From an uncultured Paracoccaceae bacterium (GTDB lineage Bacteria > Pseudomonadota > Alphaproteobacteria > Rhodobacterales > Rhodobacteraceae), in the NCBI GenBank assembly GCA_947494445.1, contig CANLVD010000005.1, forward strand, positions 1 through 64,000: a DNA stretch of 64,000 bases, given 5' to 3'. This document shows, one piece after another, positions 15,675-23,470 of this stretch; position 1 is the first letter of the stretch; the number at the start of each line of letters is the position of its first letter. The translations under genes and the position numbers were made by a program. The notes under the pieces were generated by a model. That model had not been told where the DNA came from. It saw nothing but the letters and a program-made list of their open reading frames with translations, and ran no database searches.

Positions 15675-16255
15675 ACATTGTTATATTTGGTGGAATCGGT
15701 GTAGGAAAAACGACCGCTGGGCTTCATGTTGCATCGAAGGTTGGAGGGGAATTTCATAAAGAAATCAAGGGGCACTACGTTAAGCGCTTCTACCAAGAAA
15801 GTAAGCGCTACGCTTTTGTGAACCAGGTCGATTACATGGGTCAACTATTGTTCAGAGAGCTAGAGATTTCGAAGGAAAAAATCAATATACAGGACCGAAG
15901 TATCCATGATACACACTCAGTCTTCTCGGAAATGATGCATGAAGACTATTTGCTGACAAAGGTGGAATTCGACAGTTTGAAGCACTTGTATGAAACGTCC
16001 CTCAATGAGACTCATAGAGTGGATGCAGCTGTTCTATTTCGGTGTGACGATCAAGTTGCATTTAGTAGGGTAAAAAGGCGCGGCGATGAAGAGGAAGCGG
16101 AGCTGCAATTTGAATACCTAAGCCGACTTAGCAGAAAGTATGATGAATGGTTCGGAGGTGTTGAATTTCCGAAGAAGATCTTTTTTGATACCACAGACTT
16201 GGATAGAGATGGCGCGGGATTCGAGCTTGAAAAAGTAGTCATCGGACTGATTTGA
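15671..16255 (+). CDS. Deoxynucleoside kinase-like P-loop protein
   Basis: This 194-aa protein has P-loop GGIGVGKTT (7-15), a DRSIHD motif (75-80) in the place of the dNK-family ERS/DRS catalytic segment, a LID-like RVKRRGDEEE (133-142) and FEYLSRLSRKYDEWF, as in bacterial deoxyadenosine/deoxycytidine kinases. Those phosphorylate deoxynucleosides in salvage. Clustering with a methyltransferase and an AAA+ remodeler is unusual for salvage and suggests action on a modified nucleoside or a role in defence. Last gene of the operon. Confidence 0.82.
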   Translation: MNIVIFGGIGVGKTTAGLHVASKVGGEFHKEIKGHYVKRFYQESKRYAFVNQVDYMGQLLFRELEISKEKINIQDRSIHDTHSVFSEMMHEDYLLTKVEFDSLKHLYETSLNETHRVDAAVLFRCDDQVAFSRVKRRGDEEEAELQFEYLSRLSRKYDEWFGGVEFPKKIFFDTTDLDRDGAGFELEKVVIGLI

Positions 16256-16436
16256 AGAGGTCGATTTTTTAGGCTAATTCAGAATTTCACTGGATATCCG
16301 GCGGAACGATTGAGTTACAGTCTCTACTTGGACTGCTTCATTTTCAGTTCGCATGGGATTTCGACGCGCGGTTAGATACGACTCAAGACTCCAACAGTGA
16401 GTCATTTGCCTTTTTGACTTCGCGATAAAGATGCCG

Positions 16437-17990
16437 TCAATGCCTTAGCCCCCGCTCTGCATGCGCCTCCTGGCTGTCTAGCTGTCCTTCAATCTCTCGG
16501 CGGCGGCCTTCGCTAAGGTTAAGCTCTGCTGCAAGCTCTCGTCTAGCGTCTTGTAGCTCGCCTCGTCGTTCAGCAATCCGCTCAAGGCCTTCATGGATGC
16601 GGCCTGCGAACGAATGAGCAAGGTCACGCAGTCTTTCAAGCCAGCCAGCTCCCTCTCGATCCTGCCGGTCGAGCGCGTCTCCAAGGCGGTCAAATCCTTC
16701 GCGGAGGCCTCTGAGGCCGTCACCAACCGCTCCACGCAGGCGAGCAAGTCGCGTTCCAAGGCTGTCAGTTGGGTCATCTAATCCTCCTCGATCCGAATGC
16801 AGGTCACGTGCTGGCCGTCCATCGTGCAGGTCCTGAGCCGCGTCTTCGATGGATCCAGGATCAGCCATGTCCCCTCTGGCCGTTCGATCCGCGTCAGGCC
16901 CAGCTCCGTAAGTTCCGAGCGTGTCAGATGCACTGTCCAGAAGAAGCTCGCGGCCGTCATCGAGGCGATCCCCGTCAGGACCATCCCGGCGATCAGCCAG
17001 GGCGAGATCGTCAGCCAGAAGCGGATCGATCTCAGCCGCGTCTCGAACAGGCTCGCTGTCTCGGTCTGAAAGCGGCGCGTATCGCTCGCGATGGTATGCT
17101 GCGCGGCGCCCACAATGTTCTTCAAATCGATCCTGAAGCTCTTGAGCTGGGACGAGATCGAGGCGACGTGTTCGGCCCTGATCGTGTCGAGCTCCGCATT
17201 CAGCTTCTCGCTCAGCCGGGTCGGCTTGCCAGTCTTCATGGAAAATTTCTCCTTTCAGCCGCCAACGCTCGCCCGTGTCGGGGTCGCGGGCGGTGATGTA
17301 GGCCTTGCCGGTGCGCGGCAGGTCGAAGCCCGCGTCGGTGAGCGCGTCGACCATGGACGCGCGGTCGCTGATCAAGCCCATATCGATCTGGTCCTGTATC
17401 CAGGCGTGCAGTTCTTCGCGGCCTTGCGCGCGGGCCGGGGCCTCGACGGTGTCGCGGACCTCTCGCGCCCGCTCCACGTCCATCGGATCAGCCCAGCCGT
17501 GGCGCTGGTTCATCACGTCCCGCAGGCTGTCGTAGGCGTCTTGATAGCCCGGCGGCGCGATGTTCAGGCTTTTGCCAATCGTCAGCTCCAGGCGCGGGGT
17601 GCAGAAGTGAAGCTCGACCCGTCCTTCGTGGCGATGGCGGACCCAGAGCACCTCATATTGCTCGGGGTCCAGCCCCGCGAAGGCCAGCCGCTCGAAGCCG
17701 TCCATGACCTCGGCCTGCTGGTCCTCAGTCGGGTTGTCGGTGTCCGCAAAGCTTATCACGCCCGCGCGGTAGGTCCATTGGTGGCGGCTGGCGTCGATCA
17801 GGGCCTCGGTGCGCTCGGGGTTACCGCGCAGGACCTCGGGCAGCGGATCGCGGGTGACGGTCACGGGCTGGCCATCGGCATCGCGGATCAGGTCGCGGTT
17901 GCCGTCATAGGCCAGCACGCGCTCGGCCACGAGGTAGTCGACCGGCCCCGCGCCCGCGCCTTTGCCGTTGGGAAAGAACTTGATCAGCAC
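16437..17990 (-). CDS. Relaxase / mobilization nuclease (MobA-like)
   Basis: This 517-aa protein's N-terminal domain has the relaxase metal site WVRHRHEGRVELHF (H119, H121, H128) and early motif FFPNGKGAGAGPVDYL; the C-terminal ~250 residues are charged and low-complexity, rich in D, R and E. It should nick oriT of the element and pilot DNA transfer through a helper machine. It starts at GTG 17990, overlapping the mobC stop. Two smaller genes are nested in its 3' half in another frame, as in ColE1-type mbe operons. Confidence 0.88.
   Translation of the reverse strand: MLIKFFPNGKGAGAGPVDYLVAERVLAYDGNRDLIRDADGQPVTVTRDPLPEVLRGNPERTEALIDASRHQWTYRAGVISFADTDNPTEDQQAEVMDGFERLAFAGLDPEQYEVLWVRHRHEGRVELHFCTPRLELTIGKSLNIAPPGYQDAYDSLRDVMNQRHGWADPMDVERAREVRDTVEAPARAQGREELHAWIQDQIDMGLISDRASMVDALTDAGFDLPRTGKAYITARDPDTGERWRLKGEIFHEDWQADPAEREAECGARHDQGRTRRLDLVPAQELQDRFEEHCGRRAAYHRERYAPLSDRDSEPVRDAAEIDPLLADDLALADRRDGPDGDRLDDGRELLLDSASDTLGTYGAGPDADRTARGDMADPGSIEDAAQDLHDGRPARDLHSDRGGLDDPTDSLGTRLARLRGAVGDGLRGLREGFDRLGDALDRQDREGAGWLERLRDLAHSFAGRIHEGLERIAERRGELQDARRELAAELNLSEGRRREIEGQLDSQEAHAERGLRH
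16478..16777 (-). CDS. Nested MbeD/MobD-like mobilization protein
   Basis: This 99-aa protein is encoded inside the relaxase gene in a different frame. It opens MTQLTALERDLLACVERLV and is almost entirely helical/coiled coil, closely like the start of ColE1 MbeD (MTELEKQLL...). It follows the MbeB-like gene directly (stop then ATG) with GAGGA upstream. The precise functions of MbeD-type proteins are poorly defined; they are needed for efficient mobilization in ColE1 plasmids. Confidence 0.6.
   Translation of the reverse strand: MTQLTALERDLLACVERLVTASEASAKDLTALETRSTGRIERELAGLKDCVTLLIRSQAASMKALSGLLNDEASYKTLDESLQQSLTLAKAAAERLKDS
16778..17239 (-). CDS. Nested MbeB/MobB-like membrane mobilization protein
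   Basis: This 153-aa protein is nested in the relaxase gene in another frame. Residues ~1-70 form a helical region with many S/A/E residues, ~73-100 (FWLTISPWLIAGMVLTGIASM...) one membrane hairpin or segment, and the tail has RIERPEGTWLILDP, reminiscent of the MbeB tail. ColE1 MbeB has the same order and nesting. It probably anchors or stabilises the relaxosome at the membrane. It is next to the MbeD-like gene with no gap. Confidence 0.65.
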   Translation of the reverse strand: MKTGKPTRLSEKLNAELDTIRAEHVASISSQLKSFRIDLKNIVGAAQHTIASDTRRFQTETASLFETRLRSIRFWLTISPWLIAGMVLTGIASMTAASFFWTVHLTRSELTELGLTRIERPEGTWLILDPSKTRLRTCTMDGQHVTCIRIEED

Positions 17991-18457
17991 TGCCGCGCCT
18001 CATCGAGGAGCGTGGCGAGCTGGCGTTCGATCACCACAAGGCGGCGCGCGACGGTCAGCGTGTCGAGGTCTGTGCGCTCGACCTTCATGGCGTGGTTCAG
18101 CCAGCGGGCGATCTGGTTGAGGTTGCCGCCGATGCGCCCGACCGCCAGCACCAGCGCTGGATCGACGCGCGGGATTGGCTTGCGGCGGCGCGCCTCGGTC
18201 AGGCCAAGTGCCTCGCGCAGAAGCGTCGAGGCAGGCAGGCCAGCAGCCTCGGCTTTGGCGCGCAGCTGGGACTTCTCGGACGCGGTGCAGCGGAAGACGA
18301 AGGTCTCGGTCAGCGGCTCTTTGGCGGGGGCTTTGCCCGCGCCGGTAGGGTTCGAAGGGGAGGCATGCCGCCCCTCGCAAGGTCCCGTGTCATCGGCGCA
18401 GCCGTATGACATGGGTCGCCTTGCTGTTTGCGCTTCGGTGGGATCGGTAGCGGTCAT
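17984..18457 (-). CDS. mobC: MobC-like relaxosome accessory protein
   Basis: This 157-aa protein has an RHH-like region (ETFVFRCTASEKSQLRAKAEAAGLPASTLLREAL) followed by GRIGGNLNQIARWLNHA, the PF05713 MobC core. MobC proteins bind oriT and help the relaxase. ATG 18457 overlaps the end of the HTH gene by 4 bp, and the stop overlaps the relaxase GTG; the open frame extends upstream but that part is the neighbour's coding region. GC-rich like the relaxase. Confidence 0.87.
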   Translation of the reverse strand: MTATDPTEAQTARRPMSYGCADDTGPCEGRHASPSNPTGAGKAPAKEPLTETFVFRCTASEKSQLRAKAEAAGLPASTLLREALGLTEARRRKPIPRVDPALVLAVGRIGGNLNQIARWLNHAMKVERTDLDTLTVARRLVVIERQLATLLDEARQC

Positions 18458-19308
18458 GATCTGAGGCCTGCCGCCTGGATTTGGGCCGCCGTCACCAGCT
18501 CTGCTGCCAAGAGCGCATCGATCTGGCCGGGGGTGATGTGGCGGCAAAGGGGATGTTTGTCCGTGATCCAATTTGCCAAGCCTGTCAGCATCTCGGCCTC
18601 CTTGGCCTTCGTCTCTTCTCGGCCTTTGGCGATGTCCTCGACGTAGGCGCGCCATCTCCCAGACTTGAACCAATTGTCCGAGAAACAGACCTTAGAGCGG
18701 GTGAAGCCAGTGCTCTCGGTCGCGTAGGCCTTTCCCGCCTGCAACAGGTCCTCGACCCCTGTTCCGGCATCCAGGATGTCCCTGATCCGCCCCAAGCACT
18801 CAGCCTTCCCGCGAACACGGTCGGGCGGATAGGCCGCCAGAATCTTCTCAGCTTCTTCATCCGCCGCTGCCGCGCGCTCGCGCGTAGGAGGTTTATGGAT
18901 GGTTTTAGGATGGTTTGGGGGCCGTGGTGGCCCCGGTACCCCGGCCACTGTGGCCCCCGTTCCGGGTCCGGTCTGGACGGGGTCCACTGTGGCCCCCGTC
19001 TCGATATCGGGTTCGGCGGTCAATTCCAGCGCCTCGATCTTGGCAAGATCGATCCGGTAAACGACGGTGAAACCGTTCTTGCATCCCCGCGCGCCCGTCT
19101 CGACCAGGATGCCCTCCTTCAGGAAGTCTCGGATCGTCCGTTTGACTGTGGTCTCGCCCAGTTCCGTATGCCGCTGGATCGTACCCTTGGAACACCAGAT
19201 GCCCGACCCGTCATCCGAGGCCTTGTCCGCCAGAAACATGATAATCTGCTTGCGCGTTGCGCTGCCGAACTTCCGTTCCGCGCATGCGTTTGCAACCCGC
19301 CAGCTCAT
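18454..19308 (-). CDS. HTH replication/regulatory protein of the mob module
   Basis: This 284-aa protein has an N-terminal winged-helix region (RKQIIMFLADKASDDGSGIWCSKGTIQRHTELGETTVKRTIRDFLKEGIL), a proline-rich linker with repeated TGATV motifs, and a C-terminal helical domain. Such proteins lie upstream of mobC in mobilizable plasmids and islands and may be replication initiators or regulators. I place the start at ATG 19308, before the conserved SWRVANA...; no strong ribosome site. The 19309-19463 gap to the tRNA holds the arm-type repeats and, presumably, the promoter and possibly oriT. Confidence 0.65.
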   Translation of the reverse strand: MSWRVANACAERKFGSATRKQIIMFLADKASDDGSGIWCSKGTIQRHTELGETTVKRTIRDFLKEGILVETGARGCKNGFTVVYRIDLAKIEALELTAEPDIETGATVDPVQTGPGTGATVAGVPGPPRPPNHPKTIHKPPTRERAAAADEEAEKILAAYPPDRVRGKAECLGRIRDILDAGTGVEDLLQAGKAYATESTGFTRSKVCFSDNWFKSGRWRAYVEDIAKGREETKAKEAEMLTGLANWITDKHPLCRHITPGQIDALLAAELVTAAQIQAAGLRS

Positions 19309-19342
19309 TGGAAGGCACCAAAAGCCGCACGGACGTGCGAAT

Positions 19343-19362
19343 TTTGTACAGGTTTTGTACGA
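19343..19362 (+). repeat. Putative integrase arm-type sites, right end
   Basis: TTTGTACAG (19343-19351) and TTTGTACGA (19354-19362) match the two nonamers near the left end, in the same orientation and order. They lie ~105-125 bp from the core repeat in noncoding DNA, where coding constraint does not explain them. This supports arm-type integrase binding sites. Confidence 0.6.
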
Positions 19363-19463
19363 GATTTCGGTCGTTTTCGGGGAATTCGACGAAAAACGAA
19401 ACGGGCGTTTCTGCACGCCTCTGCACAACAGGCTGAAAATAGGCCATATTTTTCAGGCAGTTT

Positions 19464-19540
19464 TGGCGACCCCGGCAGGATTCGAACCTGCAACCTGCCC
19501 CTTAGGAGGGGGCTGCTCTATCCAGTTGAGCCACGGGGTC
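19464..19540 (-). tRNA. tRNA-Arg(CCT)
   Basis: Minus-strand cloverleaf of 77 nt with encoded CCA. Acceptor GACCCCG pairs with CGGGGTC, the D-arm starts GGCTCAACTGGATAGAGC, the anticodon loop contains CTCCTAA (anticodon CCT), and the T-arm is GCAGGTTCGAATCCTGC. The 3' 43 bp are the att core of the island, so integration rebuilt the gene intact. Confidence 0.95.
19468..19510. repeat. Attachment-site repeat, tRNA-proximal copy
   Basis: Identical to 5390-5432 over 43 bp; includes the 3' half of tRNA-Arg(CCT) from the anticodon loop to the end of the acceptor stem. Marks the right junction of the element. Confidence 0.92.
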
Positions 19541-19646
19541 TTCGGGGTCGCTCTTACCAGAGGTGGTGATCTCTTCCAAGCGGGCTTTGGGTTGCGGTGA
19601 GAGGGGTCCTCTGCCAGCATTGGGGGCGTGTAAGGGGAGAGATGGT

Positions 19647-21086
19647 TTGAGACAGTATTTCTGGGCAATCGGGTTCAGCGTCTTTGCGACAATGGCGCAG
19701 GCGCAGAGCCATGATCCGAAGGAGCAGAGGGCAGGGGACGAGGCGCACCCCAAGATCCTGGCTCAGATGGGCGGGGCCTATGATGATGTCCGGCTGACGG
19801 CCTATGTTGAACGGATCGGGCGGTCGCTGGTTCGCCATTCGCGTCTGCCGAATGCAAAATGGACCTTCACCGTGATCGACAGTCCGGTGGTCAATGCCTT
19901 CGCGCTGCCCGGTGGATATATCTATGTCACGCGCGGTCTGTTGGCGCTGGCCAACAGCGAGGCGGAGCTTGCCGGTGTGCTGGGTCACGAAATCGGGCAT
20001 GTGACCTCGCGACATTTTGCCGAGCGCAAGGAGCGTGCTGGCAAAGCCAATGCGGGATTGATTGCCGGGGCGGTCATTGGCGGGCTGCTGGGTGGCAAGG
20101 ACGGGGCGCGCGATGTTCTCAAGACCGGGTCGCAGATTGCCAAGGGCTATCTGGCGGGCCACAGCCGCGAGCATGAGTTCGAGGCAGACCGGGTGGGTGT
20201 CAATCTGCTTTTGAAAGCAGGCTATGACCCCCATGCACAGGCCGATTTTCTGGATTCCATGGGTGATCAGCAGGGACTTGCGGCAGCACTTGCGGGCAAG
20301 AGCTATGATCCCAACACCGTCACCTTTTTTGCCAGCCATCCGGCCACGGCCAAGCGGGTGCGTGAGGCGATCAAGCTGGCTGGTGGCGGTTCGGGCCGGC
20401 GCTTTGAGGGGCGGTATCTGGCGGCAATTGACGGCATGATCTACGGTGACAGCCCCAAGGAAGGCTTTGTGCGGGCGCGAGGCTTTGCCCATCCGAACCT
20501 GCGCTTTGCCTTTGACGTGCCAGACGGGTTCTCGATCACCAATTCGGCCAATAATGTCACGGCGCGCGGGCCTGAAGGAGCGGTCATGGTGTTCGATCTG
20601 GGCACCAAGGAGGCGATCCGACCGGATCGGTACATCCGCGATGTCTGGGTGGGCAAGATCGCGAAATATTATGAGGTGGGCAAGTTGCAGCAGCTCAAGC
20701 GGGTCAGGATCAACGGGCTTGATGGCGCGCAGGCCGTATTGCCGATCCAGACCAAGAACGGGCGGCGGACGGCTGTTCTGACCACGGTTGCCTATAACAA
20801 ACGCATTTACCGGTTGCAGGGTGTGGCGCCACCCGGTGCGAAATCGGTGCTGCGATCCCTGTCGGCTGCCAGTCGCAGTTTCCGGCCGTTGAGCGAATGG
20901 GAGGCCGCCCAGCTCAGGCCCTATCGGATCAGCACTTATGAAGTTTCACGTGGGGACAGCATCAACTTGCTGGCCGCCACCATCCCGATGCAGCGAGAAC
21001 GGGAGCGGCGGTTCCGGGTGCTCAACAATTATGACGACGGGCGCAACCTGCTGGCGGGCGACGTGGTCAAGATGATTACGGAATAG
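19647..21086 (+). CDS. Secreted M48-family zinc metallopeptidase
   Basis: This 479-aa protein has the zinc site HEIGH within LGHEIGHVTSRH and a downstream EFEAD third ligand region, as in M48 (BepA/Oma-type) peptidases. An N-terminal signal sequence (RQYFWAIGFSVFATMAQAQS) predicts periplasmic export. The C-terminus has a LysM-like stretch (EVSRGDSINLLAATIP...GDVVKMI). I chose TTG 19647: GGGGAGA is 6 nt upstream and the signal peptide starts there. Likely outer-membrane/cell-envelope quality control. First core gene beyond the tRNA. Confidence 0.88.
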   Translation: MRQYFWAIGFSVFATMAQAQSHDPKEQRAGDEAHPKILAQMGGAYDDVRLTAYVERIGRSLVRHSRLPNAKWTFTVIDSPVVNAFALPGGYIYVTRGLLALANSEAELAGVLGHEIGHVTSRHFAERKERAGKANAGLIAGAVIGGLLGGKDGARDVLKTGSQIAKGYLAGHSREHEFEADRVGVNLLLKAGYDPHAQADFLDSMGDQQGLAAALAGKSYDPNTVTFFASHPATAKRVREAIKLAGGGSGRRFEGRYLAAIDGMIYGDSPKEGFVRARGFAHPNLRFAFDVPDGFSITNSANNVTARGPEGAVMVFDLGTKEAIRPDRYIRDVWVGKIAKYYEVGKLQQLKRVRINGLDGAQAVLPIQTKNGRRTAVLTTVAYNKRIYRLQGVAPPGAKSVLRSLSAASRSFRPLSEWEAAQLRPYRISTYEVSRGDSINLLAATIPMQRERERRFRVLNNYDDGRNLLAGDVVKMITE

Positions 21087-21089
21087 CCT

Positions 21090-22616
21090 CTAGAGAAACG
21101 CCATGATCAGTGCTGTGCCCAGCACGCCCAAGGCACCACCACCGAGCATCCAGACCCAGGATGGCCAGGCTTGTGATGATGTGGGTGTGGACTGGTTGTT
21201 GCGGATCAGTGCCTGTTCGGCCATGGCGGGCAGAAGCGGGCCAAAGCGCGACAGAACGGTCACTGTCTTGACCAGATCGCGGACCACGGCGCGGGGACCA
21301 AGGTTGTCGCGGATGTAATCCTCGACCGCCGGGCGCGCGGTTTCCCACATGTTCATGTTGGGATCGAGCGAGCGGGCGACCCCTTCAACGACGACCATCG
21401 TGCGTTGCAGCAGGATCAGTTCGGTCCGGGTCTCCATCCCGAAGCGTTCGGTCACGTCAAAGAGATGTGCGAGCAGGCGGGCCATGGATATCTGGCTGGC
21501 CTCCTGTCCGAAGATCGGATCGCCGATGGAGCGCAGTGCCTGTGCAAACTGGTCGATGTCGCGGTCGGGTGGTACGTAACCGGCCTCAAAATGCACTTCG
21601 GCCACGCGGCGGTAGTCCTGGCGCAAAAAGCCGATCAGGATCTCGGCATAAACCCTGCGGGTGTAGGCGTCGATCCGGCCCATGATGCCAAAATCAAGTG
21701 CAACGATGTCGCCTTGTGGTGACAGCTTGAGGTTTCCCTGATGCATGTCGCCGTGAAAGAACCCGTCGCGCAGGGCGATCTTGAGGAAGGTCTGCATGAC
21801 CCTTTGGCTGAGCTCGGGCATGTTTGCCCCTTGCGCCCGCAGGGCCGCCACATCGCCAAACTTTGTACCCTCGGCCCAGTCGAGTGTCATCACCCGGCGG
21901 GCAGACAGGGGCCAGATGACCTCGGGCACGGTAAAGCCCGGGTCCTTGAGGGTGTTGGCGCGAAACTCGGCAGCGGCGGCGGCCTCCGAACGCAGGTCCA
22001 ACTCACCGACCACAACGCTTTCGAAATGCTCGATCACCGCGCGGGGTTTCAGGCGGCGGGAGTTGGGCGAAAGGGTCTCGACCAGCCAAGCGGCAAAGTA
22101 GAAGGCGTCCACGTCGCGCAGGAAAGCCCGCTCAATGCCGGGGCGGAGCACTTTTACGGCGACAGTTCTGCCGGATTCGCGAACGGTGGCCTTGTGGACC
22201 TGCGCGAGGGAGGCGGCTGCGACCGGTTCGCTGAAGTCCGAGAAGAGACCATCGACGCTGTCGCCAAGCTCCTTCTCGACCTCGCTCCGGGCGATGTCGG
22301 AGCTGAATGGCGGCAGGGCGTCCTGCAGCATTTTCAATTCATCAGCCATTTCGTCGCCGACCACATCAGGCCGTGTCGACAGGATCTGGCCGAACTTGAT
22401 GTACGCTGGTCCCAAGGCGGTCAGCGCGCGGGAAACCGGCGGCAGGGAGGCGTCGCCCTTGAGACCCAGAAGCTTGGAGGGCCATCCGAGCACGCGGGCA
22501 GCCATGCGCAGGGCAGGCGGGGCGTCGAGCGCTTCCAATGCCACGCGCATCGCACCTGTGCGTTCAAACGTGGCACCTGTCTGGATCAGCCGCCAGATGT
22601 TGTGGGGACCCCGCAT
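21090..22616 (-). CDS. ubiB: UbiB ubiquinone biosynthesis kinase-like protein
   Basis: This 508-aa atypical kinase-like protein has the KxGQ motif (AYIKFGQILSTRPD, ~70-84), conserved AAASLAQVHKA and VALDFGIMGR segments, and a C-terminal hydrophobic tail with one or two membrane helices (WPSWVWMLGGGALGVLGTALIMAFL). UbiB supports ubiquinone synthesis. It follows ubiE by 4 bp, an operon in many proteobacteria. The stop lies 4 bp from the end of the convergent M48 gene. Confidence 0.95.
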   Translation of the reverse strand: MRGPHNIWRLIQTGATFERTGAMRVALEALDAPPALRMAARVLGWPSKLLGLKGDASLPPVSRALTALGPAYIKFGQILSTRPDVVGDEMADELKMLQDALPPFSSDIARSEVEKELGDSVDGLFSDFSEPVAAASLAQVHKATVRESGRTVAVKVLRPGIERAFLRDVDAFYFAAWLVETLSPNSRRLKPRAVIEHFESVVVGELDLRSEAAAAAEFRANTLKDPGFTVPEVIWPLSARRVMTLDWAEGTKFGDVAALRAQGANMPELSQRVMQTFLKIALRDGFFHGDMHQGNLKLSPQGDIVALDFGIMGRIDAYTRRVYAEILIGFLRQDYRRVAEVHFEAGYVPPDRDIDQFAQALRSIGDPIFGQEASQISMARLLAHLFDVTERFGMETRTELILLQRTMVVVEGVARSLDPNMNMWETARPAVEDYIRDNLGPRAVVRDLVKTVTVLSRFGPLLPAMAEQALIRNNQSTPTSSQAWPSWVWMLGGGALGVLGTALIMAFL

Positions 22617-22620
22617 TGCG

Positions 22621-23373
22621 TCAGATCTTCCAGCCGGAATGAAGCGCTGCGATGCCCATGGACAGATTGCGGTATTTGACCTGATCGAAGCCCGCCGAGC
22701 GGATCATCGCTGCGAATTCCTCCTGCGGTGGAAATTTGCGGATGCTTTCGACCAGATACTGATAGCTGTCGCGGTCACCGGTGATTGCCTGACCCATAGG
22801 CGGGATCACGTTGAAGGAATATCGATCATAGGCCCATTGCATCAGGTCGTTGGGGATCTGGCTGAACTCCAGCACCATCAGGCGGCCACCCGGGCGCAGG
22901 ACGCGATATGCCTCTGACAGGGCATCATTGATGCGGGTGACATTCCGAATGCCGAAACTGATGGTGTAGACGTCAAATCTGTTGGCCTCGAACGGCAGGG
23001 CCATGGCATCGCCACAGATCCAGTCCATTTGAGTGGCAAGGCTTTCGGCTTCGGCCCGTTGACGGCCCGCGTCCAGCATCGATTGGGTCATGTCGAAAAC
23101 GGTCGCGTGACCTGCGCCTTTTGTGCGGCCCAGAAAGCGGAAGGCGATGTCACCGGTGCCGCCCGCCACATCAAGTAGGGTCTGGCCGGGGCGAGGCGCA
23201 AGCCAGTCCATCATTGCATCTTTCCAGATCCGGTGGATGCCCATGCTCATCGCGTCGTTCATCACGTCATATTTGGACGCAACGGAGGTGAACACCCCGT
23301 GGACGCGCCCGGCCTTTTCAGCCTCGGGAATGGTTTCAAACCCGAAATGCGTGGTTTTTGAGCTGTCTGACAT
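22621..23373 (-). CDS. ubiE: UbiE ubiquinone/menaquinone C-methyltransferase
   Basis: This 250-aa SAM methyltransferase has motif [18 protein letters not shown] and the UbiE signatures [17 protein letters not shown] and [14 protein letters not shown]. It methylates the benzoquinone ring in ubiquinone synthesis. Start ATG 23373 behind GAAAGG; the frame is open further upstream but without homology. It is divergent from mutM (97 bp apart). Confidence 0.96.
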   Translation of the reverse strand: MSDSSKTTHFGFETIPEAEKAGRVHGVFTSVASKYDVMNDAMSMGIHRIWKDAMMDWLAPRPGQTLLDVAGGTGDIAFRFLGRTKGAGHATVFDMTQSMLDAGRQRAEAESLATQMDWICGDAMALPFEANRFDVYTISFGIRNVTRINDALSEAYRVLRPGGRLMVLEFSQIPNDLMQWAYDRYSFNVIPPMGQAITGDRDSYQYLVESIRKFPPQEEFAAMIRSAGFDQVKYRNLSMGIAALHSGWKI

Positions 23374-23470
23374 CTTTCGACCTTTCACCGCCTGACAGAC
23401 GTTATAAGTGGCTGGGCGCGAGATACAATTCGGCGCAATCGTCGCGGGTGCCAAAAGGGGAGACGCAAAC

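Larger units (their letters stand above)
5390..19510. mobile_element. Integrative (mobilizable) genomic island in tRNA-Arg(CCT)
   Basis: This 14.1-kb element is bounded by 43-bp direct repeats of the tRNA 3' end. It has a tyrosine integrase next to the left repeat, an excisionase-like gene, ribbon-helix-helix regulators, and a MobC/relaxase mobilization set near the right repeat. No type IV secretion genes are visible, so it would need a helper for transfer, as IMEs do. Cargo is two toxin-antitoxin-type modules, a large ATPase and the toroid-AAA+/methyltransferase/kinase operon. Base composition changes sharply inside it: the cargo at 12.8-16.3 kb is AT-rich and the mob genes GC-rich, suggesting modular assembly. 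Confidence 0.9.

Noticed and set aside
17091-18464. Long plus-strand ORF (457 aa) antisense to mob genes
   Set aside because: It mirrors the relaxase and mobC frames in GC-rich DNA, has no domain pattern and no operon context; relaxase and MobC motifs are clear on the other strand.
19309-19463. oriT upstream of the mob operon
   Set aside because: Position is plausible, but no recognisable nic-site sequence was found; the clear repeats fit integrase arm sites better.
18481-19569. Long plus-strand ORF opposite the HTH gene
   Set aside because: A shadow of the minus-strand HTH gene; it crosses the att repeat and tRNA gene and has no recognisable motif.
19554-20492. Minus-strand ORF opposite the M48 peptidase
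   Set aside because: Antisense shadow; the plus strand has signal peptide and HEIGH motif.
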